In this document: one piece after another, positions 1 through 11,000 of the stretch
Numbering within the stretch: position 1 is the first letter of the stretch
Layout of the letters: every line of letters begins with the position of its first letter
Assembly: GCF_026151205.1 (NCBI RefSeq)
Contig: NC_087074.1
Coordinates: 3,162,001 to 3,226,000, forward strand
DNA from: Bolinopsis microptera
Taxonomy: Eukaryota; Ctenophora; Tentaculata; Lobata; Bolinopsidae
Length of the DNA: 64,000 nucleotides
Direction: 5' to 3'
The notes under the pieces: model-generated
Told to the model about the DNA's origin: nothing
What the model saw: the letters and a program-made list of their open reading frames with translations, nothing else
The model's database searches: none
Translations under genes and position numbers: made by a program

Positions 1-583
1 TATAGGTTGTAAGAAGGAATTATGCTGATTCTATAAAATAAAGTAACTATCAGCTATCAGTATCGTATCAGATTCACGATGAAAAATGTGCTGTCGGAAT
101 TCCATCGTTATTTGCACCCGCTATTCTTCTAAGGTGTTAATTGATAAATTAGAAAACAAATTTAAAGAAAGAAGTATGGTCATTAAATTTTGTATCCCCC
201 TTTTATTATTAAGGCTGGGAAATCAAGGCCAATATAAATTAAAATTGTTGAACCGTGAAAAAATCAGGCCAGATGTAGCTACAGGGAACATCATCGCAAC
301 TCCCAGTTATAATATCCACTTTTTACTCATTGAGCCATGTGGAAGTATGGAACGCTGAACGGAAACAGGGTTTACCTGTGCAGTGTACACCAACGAAACG
401 GTATTCTGTTACGGATTTTAAAGAAGCATGGCTGGGGCCCGTGTTGAGTACCGAGTACTTATAGATAAAAGAGTTTCCGTGCTATCTTATCAGTATTCTA
501 CATTCCTTCTGTACAAACATTGGCTGCGGAATAATAACCACTGCCAAATGCCAAATCTTAAACGAAAGTTCGCCGTGGATCGT
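1..583. other. Unassigned sequence upstream of the first foldback element
   Basis: No exon with convincing protein similarity or clear splice signals is visible here. Short open frames (for example 86-358 on +) look like chance. The stretch probably belongs to an intron of the WAVE gene, because the first recognised WAVE exon lies just past the mobile element at 593-1931 and the N-terminal part of that protein is missing from the window. Confidence 0.4.
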
Positions 584-1940
584 GCATCACAGGGGGGGGG
601 GGCCAATGGCATAAAATGGAGGAAAATGGAGACTTACTCATAGGTTTTTCCATTTTCTCCATAGAAATAGTCTCATTTTATGCACCATTTTATGCCATTT
701 TAGGCCATGAAAAACCTTAAAAATTAGCATTTTCGAGAAAACATTATTTAAAAAATGATATTTTCGGCCAATAATGAAAGGTATCATGAAACATGGGAAC
801 AGTGGTTTTCAGATAAAACTTTGAAAATGTTGACTTAGAGAATGTTCGTCCGAGTCATTTACGGATACGTACCTCTTCGTATCGAGTGCTCACGATCACG
901 AGCTCGTGTTGCAAAGGGGAGGCCTGCTTCCGAGATCGCATTACCTCCGAGTCCAACATTGTGTCTGAGGGGAAGGTGTTGGACTTCGAAAAAAAATCAA
1001 AACAAAAAAACAAACCGAAAAAAAATTTTCGGGAAAATAATGATTTGAGTAGCATGAAACGTGGAGAAAAGCGGATTTCAGAAAAATTGAAAATTTTTAC
1101 CGAAAAATATTTTCGGCTTAAATGAACAAGGTAGCATGAAACGTGGAGAAAAGAGTTTTTTCAGAAAAAAAACTTTGAAAAATTTTGACTTAAGAATTAC
1201 CCCTCGGTACACAATTTTGGTCTCGCGGCTTCCCCTGGTAATGCGATCTCGGAAGGACAGGCTCCCTTTGCAACACGAGCTCCGGAATCGGGGAGCTCTC
1301 GACGAGACGGTACGTTTCGAGGAAGGACTGGCCGAAAATTTTCGAAGTCAAAATTTTTCAAAAAGTTTTTCTAAAAACCATTTTCTCCACGTTTCATGCT
1401 ACCTCTTCATATAAGCGCAAAATAGTTTTTTGGTTTTAGGTTTATCGAAGTCTGCACCTACCCCTCGATACTCAAATTTGGAACTCGAGGGGCTCCCCTG
1501 GTAATGCGATCTCGGATAGGCAGGCCTCCCCTTTGCAGGCGAGCGTTGTTTCGACTGTCGTGTATGTAGGGTATCACTTCTCAGTGCCTTTACTTCCCCT
1601 AGTACCACTCTCATGTGCTGTCGACATAACTTTACACTAGCTTGAGTAATTATGAGTTAGCTGAAGTGTGCCCTCTACTCACTAGTATAAGCAATCTAGT
1701 AGCTACTATGAGCTTTCTAAGCTTGTTACGCCCTAGTAAGCGTAAATACACCTTTTAGGATGTCCAAATTAGGTGTTAAATGGTGTAACGATGAAAATTT
1801 CGAAGACAAAATTCTTGGCTCAAATTGGAGAAATTGGAGAATTACTCATGGGTTTTACCATTTTCTCCATAGAAAAAGGTCTCTCATTTTATGCCATTTT
1901 TGCCATTTTATGGCATTGGCCCCCCCCCCCCGCATCACAG
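584..1940. mobile_element. Foldback transposon with G-run/C-run ends and target duplication (copy 1)
   Basis: The element runs from 593 to 1931. It starts with a run of G followed by CCAATGGCATAAAATGGAG and ends with the inverse (CCATTTTATGGCATTGG plus a run of C). Inside, long imperfect inverted halves face each other: the block around 786-960 (GAAACATGGGAAC...GCAAAGGGGAGGCCTGC) reappears in reverse around 1200-1400. The 9-bp word GCATCACAG directly flanks both ends (584-592 and 1932-1940), which is a target-site duplication. No transposase frame is seen, so it is non-autonomous. An 8-9 bp duplication fits hAT- or Mutator-type transposition, but the family is not recognised. A second full copy lies at 20862-22103. 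Confidence 0.8.
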
Positions 1941-2000
1941 CACACTCTTTTAAAACTTTTTGAGAATTTTGATCTTAAATAACTTAAAGATTATTCCCAG

Positions 2001-5000
2001 TACTCTTGTTCTAAACGGTACCATTACAGTTGCGTTACCAGACGTGCCGGCTCCAGTGCAGGAGAAGCCTGAACAACACATTCTTAACGTGTATATTCCA
2101 CGTGCCCTGAAGGAGAAATACCACGAGTGTGACAGACCACCCCCACTAGGAGTATTCGCTAGATTGAGGTGAGTGTGACATACCAGCCCTATTTAGGGGC
2201 ACCTACTTAATTTAGATTTCACTGATAATTAATTTAGTTTTTATGGCTAACAAAGTTGTCCAGCTCAATCCTTCTCTAAACTCGAATGTGTTACATAATA
2301 TCCTATTTGAATTCGTATTTTTCTCAAGATTATATTGTGTTCTAAAGATCTAAGTACATACTCAGAGTTAAATTTGTGCGGAATATAAACTCACTGCTTA
2401 ACATCTACATTCTACATGCTTTGAATAACGCAACAATATGCTTAATGTCAATTATGATATGATATGATATATTCACAGCGGTGGCCATAACGTACGTCGT
2501 AGATATCTTAGATCATGTTGCATTTGGACACGAAGCGAAACGCAAAATGTTAGGCTTATATCATTTTCAATGGATATCAATGCCTAAAATACATCTGTAC
2601 ATGTATCATGTTTTTTAGTAAAGAAATGAATATTCCAAATGTCCAATATTTGAACTAATGCCTAATTATGGGAATTATGCAAAGTATCTTAGATACAAAA
2701 ATACACGATATGGCATTGGCTGTTTAAAAAAATTGTATCCCAATAGGTTCAATAGAGGGCGAAGTGAAAAAATTAATAAATGAACACCGTAACCATTATC
2801 TAGTGCTTGACACAAAAACGCTATTTTGGTTCTGCTGAACAATTTGATAAGATCTCGTACCTATAGTACTCGAATTAATAACTAAACCAATAATAGCTAC
2901 TGGTTCTGATTTGAGGTCATATTGCTATTGGTCCTAACATTCATTCTCGTCAATTTCTTATCTGTGGTAAAAAAGTAGTGGTTATCTGAAAGGTAGACAT
3001 ATCTACTCATCGAACAAAGTGGTATATTTTATTAAATAGTAAGTTCTTATGTATTAGCTTTTCACGCTCAAGTGACTTAATTTTTAATATATTTTCCAAG
3101 CGAGGAATTAAGTACTGAAACAATTGGCGTTATTTATCATTTTTTGTCGGTTATGCTATTTTTGCAGCTCGATGTATTCTATATTCTAATCCAATGTTTT
3201 TTTCATTTTCATGCCCAATCTATTTATACTTTGCGATGGTCAGTTCTCCTTTGTGGCTCAATCGAACTCTCTTTATAGTGCGATTTGGTCCAGTCGTTTG
3301 AGCGCTCACATCATTGAAATCTATACTTTCTTATTTCAATTCCCTGAATAAACTAAAAACTCTAACGGTTGGTAACAAATCATGATTGTCAGGTCAGATG
3401 GGCGAGATGGATGTCCCTGTACACGGACCCAACCCTCTTCTTCAGACAATGGCTCTACAACATGAACCGGGAGGCTAATGTTCTCCGGAACCCTAAAAAG
3501 AAGAGAGTGGTAAGTTTTAACTAACTAAGAAGTTGCAATATTGAAGAGGCTCGCAAGGTTGGTATATATTATATGTTATACAAGGTGCCCATCGTATCAA
3601 CATATATTTGAGCTTTGTCGGTAATTTAATCTAAGACGCGACGAACTAGTTGAATGTTAATATTAAATGTTGTTGTTTGCACGATTTTTACTAAACTTAT
3701 TCAACATTAGAAAATACAGAGACCTTGGTCCACCTTACAGAGGTTGGGTAAATGCAATGTTAATCTTGTGATTTGTGTGTTTTCATGTGTGGTGAAAACA
3801 ATGCAATAGAGCATGTCACAACACGGCCAAAAGTGTCCAAGACGTTCAATCAATGACATTTTGATATTAATTCAGGTTGCGACTAAATTGTATATTGGTC
3901 CAACTCACTTGAAAAAATCCGTAAATGTTCTCCTTCAACTAAACTTCCTCCAGAGAAGAAGCAGGAGTTCTATTAAACCAGGACAGGCCCTGTACATAGC
4001 ACCTCCCTCCGCCTCTCCCCCTCCCCCACTTTCCTACCCAGTCTACGAAAACAGGGATCTGGTAGACCAACCTGACGAGGATGAGGAGGAAAACCTTTAC
4101 GAGATGCTGCCTGATCAGGTACTGGTGAACTTGTTGAATGTTGACCAGCTGTTAGATGAGTAAACATTCAGAAATATGCCAGATATTCTGTTGAAGGTTT
4201 TCTTGGTAGTCTATGCTCTAAATGTGATTATTTATGATGATAATAAACCAATGTGCACTTATTGTAATATTAACATCCCACCAGGAAAACTCGCCGCCTC
4301 CCCACCAGAGTTCCCCACAACAGGCTCCCTTCGAACAGAACACCTCGATACACTTCAACCAACAAGTCCACTGTAACCAGTCCTACCAGTTCAACCAGTC
4401 CGGTCACTTCGCCAGCTCCCCCCAACATCAACCCTCCAGCCCTTACCAACCAGCCCTCACCAGCCCTCCTCACCAGGTTCCTAACGCAGAACTAAACGTG
4501 TCCGCGCACGACCAGCACGCGCTAGCGCACGAACAGCACGGCTCGGTTACAACCTCAGAGGAAGTTCCTTCAGAGCATGGGAACTCCTTCCAGAGGAACA
4601 GAAGCTATGATTTGTCAATGCAGTTTGAGAGGCAAGGAGATGAGTTTCACAACAGTTTACTACAATTGGAGAATAATAGATTACAGTTTGATAACAGTAG
4701 TCCAAGTCGGCAGTATACTGATTCTCCTCAGTTAGATTCCAGGACTCAACCTCGACACTTTAATGACCAATACGGTAAGAGAGCCGTCAATGATTTATTT
4801 GGATTTTATGGTTATCTTAATTTTTATTTGTTTCCAAAGTTTCTAAGATTAGGTGTTTGAAACTAAAGTTATAATCGCTTTGAGGAGCTAAGAAAATTGA
4901 GAAAGACTCATTAGAAATTATAAATTTTAATAATATGAGTTTAAAATGATTGATATCACTCCCAGGCCATCTAGAAGATGCAGTGTTACCTGTACAGAAC

Positions 5001-8000
5001 TCTCTTACATCACTTAGCCTTGATACACACGGTAACAGGTAAACATTAACACTGTAAATAGGAAATATATCAGATTATATAGATTATAGCTAGTTCTTTA
5101 AAACACTCGTAATACATTTGTAATGTAGAAACTAGCATGCAGTGAAGAAGGAAAGGTCAACCAATTTGTTAGCAGTTAATCACAAAGTTACAAGTTCGTT
5201 GACATACTAAAATGTAGTGTGCACGTGGAGATCAGCATAACATGATGTAAATAACACATAAATAACACGACGTGCGTACTGCGTTTAAGGAATTTTAAAC
5301 AATGCGGCTAATTAATTATGTTCCGATTGTTCTTACATAATATTAGGTAACACGCACGTAAATATACAGATTTAATAAAATATACAAAAGATAAAATCGC
5401 AATGTTCACGCTTCAATAATGAATAATTATATCTTAATTTATTCGGTTATTTTTGTTACCTTTGAAGTTACTGAGCTGGTTTTTGTAAGTATGTGAAGAT
5501 AAGTGTTACTCTCTTATCAGTTCCTTAATGAGTGAACATTTCATTCGATTATGATTTATTATTGATAAGTAATAACATGGAATTAACCAATTCGCTAAAT
5601 GAGTGAGCATTTCATTCGATCATGATTTCTTTAAATTGATGAAATTATTAAAACGGAATTAACCTATTTGCTCACCCAATTAATGTATTATCGTTAACCA
5701 ATCTAACTTACAGTTTAAATACGAAGTAGTTAGGAATCTAATCTATTAAATCCCAATAAACCGACAAAACCTAACTTTGACAGGCAGCAACAGTCAGAAT
5801 GGCAAGGCTCAAATCAGATTTACGATAATCACCGACTTCAGCAGCCGGCAGGATTACAGCCCTCTGTACACGTGAGACTCATTAACTAATTAACTAATTA
5901 ACTAATCACCCAATACATTGTTACACATTACTATACCCACCATTACCCACCATTACCCATTATTCGTTAATCGATAATAACTTCCCATGTCACTTTCGTC
6001 ATGATAATGTACATGATCTAACATGTCAGGATCATTGAATGGTGATGATATGACGTTGGGTCGCTGATAATCACTCGGTATCCATAAAACACTCTCGGAA
6101 TATGACCATTTACTAGTGAATATTGAATAAGTTGTTGTTATATATTACTAAAGTTGAGAAGCCGTCATGGTTTGTCTCTTCCCCGATGACATTGCCATGT
6201 CAACGCTCACTCACATAAGTGAACGCCTGTTGGGGTTACTAAGATAATCGTTACGAATTGCTAAGCGGAAGCGTGCTGCACACTTGTACTTGTATTGGTG
6301 AACCAACAAATTAGCTTTATATACCAGGCTGCATAATATCAGTGTGCCCAGTGTAAACCATTATATCCGACCATTGGTGCCCCAGCTGGTACCCATGAAG
6401 AGTTCAAGAGCGTGTAATGGTCCTTACTTATAAACCTCCCCCCAACGGTGGCCAGTAACTACTATAATATAATATACTATATACACAGTAACTACTATAA
6501 TATACTATACTATATACACAGTAACTACTATAATATCCTATACTGCCCTTCACTGAACTCACTGTAAGATGAAATTACAGGATGTCGAGATTTCCTCTTA
6601 CAACCTTCTGTCATCAACCCTTTAGTTGCAATGATTTCAGAGAAAACTGCGTATCAAAATTACTGGCGTCAAAATACGTTTCTCTTGACAAGTATTAGAG
6701 TGTGAATAAAATAGTTTCATAAATAGCTATTTCATATTTGACTGTTCTTTCTTCACTTATCACAAAACACACAATTTGTTTACGCAAATTAGCACGTGAA
6801 AAACTTGAGCTGGTTTTAAATTTTTAATCTACTAATTTTTCAGAGTGGAGGAATCCAAAGATTTCCATCTGATCCTACGACAGTGAGTATTTATTAATTT
6901 AATTAGTAAAGTAATTTGAAACATATTTCATTGTTTAAAATGGATTATAACTGTTCTTTCAGTTAAAGTAAAATGTCGTAGGACGTATTAAGTATAGAGT
7001 TAATTTGTCCATATGTCTCGCTATTCTAAATAATTAACAACAACTTGAAACCATTGGTATTGTACAATTTCTATATATATATAGAATTTGGTAATGTTTC
7101 CTTGTGTTCACAGCGCCATTCTCCCTGGACGACTTACCACCGCCACCTGAGGATTTACTCGATACATTGGACCATTCTGTCAGCCCATTTCCTACTTCTA
7201 CTACACCTTATAAAGTTAGTGGAAAAGACGAATTATTAATTAATTATTTGGTAATTAATTAGTAATAATTAATTATGTGTGTTTTCCGGATACAACTCAT
7301 ATTTCTTTATAAACCTACTGTCTGCATTCTCCATATTATTAGAGCATCATATTCTCACGCCCCAGAGTCCGGACCCCGATAAGAACTCTGACATTTTATA
7401 TGTCGTTGCGTTTAAAGTACTTTAAAACTGTCAACACAACTTTCAACAAATGTTTAAACACTTTCATCACTACCATATCAGAACAAATGATTTGAGAACT
7501 CGAATAGTGTACAGATTTACCGGAAAGGAAGTGATGATTTACCTAACTTTACTGATTACTATCAACCAAAACCTCGAATCACTGGGATAACTTCCCCTCT
7601 CTGACAAAACCTTCGCTATTTGTGTTTTGCTTTCTCACAACAACGTGATAAACACTCACGATTGTTAAAATACAAATAATCTTCCCATCCGGGAATTACA
7701 CAATATGTGTTGTTAAGTTTAAACAATTTCCAACCTTGCCGCACTTCCCAGCAAATACCAGCTGCCCCGTCACCTCCACAAGACTACTACGACCACTCCA
7801 TCACGAGTTGTTACGTCAACCCCCGATATCAGAGCACAGTATCCAGCACGCTTCACCTCTCAGTAATCTTTCTCCTGTCATAAACCAGCTTGAGAGGAGT
7901 CTAAACAAGCAGCCAGCCAGGTATTTCGGTTATTTTATCATTTTGTGTTTTGCCGGAAAACTGCCATTATCAATTGATCAACCGTGTAGCTTATCAGCAA

Positions 8001-11000
8001 ACAGCAATCTACCTTTTAACACTATTTTATTGTGTACTATTTTGGTCCCAAGATTTGGCGACAGTAATCAATAATTCTCCATAGTCCAAACCTGTCCTCG
8101 TCTACTATGCTATAATTATTGTATGACATCATAAACTTCAAGCCTCTAAATTTACGTATTGTCACGTTCAATTATTGCTGTCAGCATACTAATCCAACAA
8201 CTTTGGCTCATCTAGAATCAAGGCCGTATAAGTGCAAACATTTCTCCCTGGAAAACAGTAACACTTCCTTTACAGGACGCCGTCACCGGCCCCGCAATTA
8301 GATTTGTTGGCTGCCATACGATCGGGGATAAATCTACGACCTATGAAGGTATGTGATTATGCCATATGTTTTGTTCCTGTGCTATTTGCGACGATCGACA
8401 TGTTTATAGTCGTTGTAATTATTACTCGTGAGAAACTACTTATCCTGATTCCACTTCTGACTGAGTTGGACTTTCCGTTCCGTTGGTTCCGCGGAACGAT
8501 TTTGGAACGCGGTCGATTCTCTCAAAAGTGAAACGTACGATTTTCTTCAAACTTTCCAGATAGTAGGATGGGTATAAGGGGAACGTGCTGTGCAAGTTTG
8601 AATGAATTTATTTTTGCCAAATTCGAGATATCACTTCAAACACAAGAAAATATCTCAAATTCTGATTTGAGTTGGATTTCTGTTCCGTATTGTTCCGCGG
8701 AAACAATATTTGAACGAAAGTCGTGTATCTATGAGATCTATGATAAATTTTCTGCTATCTTTTCAAGATAGTTGTATGGCTATGAGACGGATATTCTGTG
8801 CGATTTTGGGCGAATTTCTATGTGCCATACCTGTGATATGCTTCAAACACAAGAAATATCTCAAAATGGCGGTTTATTGCGGAACGCAGGCACTTATTTC
8901 GAGATCCTTCACTGCTTAATGTCGTTAATACTTTCCCGATAGTTGTCTGGGCTCGTGAGACGGATATTCTGTGCGAGTTGGCGAATGTCTATGTAGCCAA
9001 CTGAGATAGGACTTCAAACACAAGAAATATCTCATTGGCGGTTTCTAGCGGAACGCAGGATCATTAGTTCGTGATCCTACATGATAATTTTTATGTAAAT
9101 TTTTCTAGATTTAGTTGTATGGCTGTGAGACGGATATTCTAGTGCGAATTTTGGGGCAATGTTGCTATGTGCCAAAACTTGGAGTTATGACTTCAAACAC
9201 AGAAAATAATCGCACATTGGCGCGTCTCTAGCGGAACGCAGGCACATATTCGAGATTCTGACTGATAAATTTTCTTTAAATTTCCTGATGTTGTATGGCT
9301 ATGAGACAGATATCTGAGCAAGTTTGGGCGAATTTCTATGTGCAAACTTGATGATATGCCTTCAAACTCATGAAAACATCTCAAATTGGCGGTTTCGGAA
9401 CGCTATTTGCGAAAGTCGATTATTTTTGAGAGCTACTGATAAATTTTCTTTATATTTTTCCAGATAGTGGTATGGCTGTGAGATCAGATATTCCGTGCGA
9501 TTTTGGCGATTTCTATGTGCCAAACTGAGAATATGGACTTCAAACACAAGAAATATCCAAAATGGCGACGTTTTCTAGCGGAACGCGGCACATATTTCGT
9601 GAGATCCTACTGATAAAATTCTTTAAACTTTCCAGAGATAGTCTGTTATGGCTGTGAGAGGATATTCTGTGCGAATTTGGGCGTATTTCTATGTGCCAAA
9701 CTTGAGATATGACTTCAAACTCATGAAAACATCTCAAATTGCGGTTTCGAACGAATTTGACGAAAGTTCGATTATTTGGAGATCCTTATGATAAAATTTT
9801 CTTTAAATTTTCGATCGTTGTATGCTATGAGACAGTTTTCTGTGGATTTTGGCGAATTGCCTATGTGCCAAACCTGTGATATCTTTCAAACACAAGAAAC
9901 TATCTCAAAATGGCGGATTCTAGCGGAACGCAGGCAAATATTACTTCGAGCTCTACTGATACATTTGCTTTAAACTTCTCCGATAGTTGTATGGCGGTGA
10001 GACGATATTCTGCGCGATTTTTATTTTGGGCGAATTTCTTGAGCAAACTTGAGATATGACTTCAAACTCATGAAAACATCTCAAATTCGCGGTTTCGGAA
10101 CGATAATTTGACGAAAGTCGATTATTTTGAGAGCACTGATACATTTTCTTTAACTTTCCAGATAGTTGTATGGCTGTGAGAGGGAGATCTGTGCGATTTT
10201 GGGCCGATTTCTATGTGCCAACCTGAGATCTGATTCAAAACAAGACTATCTCAAAATGGGCGGTTTCTAGCGGAACGCAGGCACATATTTCGAGATCCTA
10301 CTGATAAATTTTTCTTAATCCTGTCAGCTAGTTGTATGGCTGTTGAGCGGATATTCTGTGCGATTTGGGCGAATTTTCTATGTGCCAACTGAGATATGAC
10401 TCAACCACAAGAAAATATCTCAAATGGCGGGTTTTCTAGCGGAACGCAGGCACATATTTCGAGATCTACTGAAGAATTTCTTTAACACTTTCCAGATAGT
10501 TGTATGGCTGTGGACGGAATATTTGTGCGATTATGGGCAAATTTTATGTGGCTCAAACTTGAAGGATATGACTTCAAATCATGAAAACATCTCAAATTAG
10601 CGCGTTTTAGTGGAACGCCAGACTCATATTTCGAGATCCTATAACTGATACATTTTCTTTAAACTTTCCAGATATTTGTATGGCTATAACAGTCCCCCAT
10701 TCTCTTCTTCGTCTCCTCCTCAGTTCCTTCCTCGATCCTCCTTTCGCTTCAGTCATCCTCTCCTTTTCCTCCTCAGTCTACTCATCTCTCCTTCAGGTCT
10801 CTTCCTCCTCATTCTCCTCTTCAGTACTCACCTCTTCATCTGATTATCTGTCTCTAGGCCCACAATTATCTGGAAAGGGGGATCATGTTTTGTGTCCGTT
10901 TCTGTCCGTTCGGTACCCTTTATTTTTCAAAGAGGACAAAAAGTATACGGGCGAACAAAAACAGGGATAAATAAAACGAAAAAAGCGGAAAAAAGTTGTT

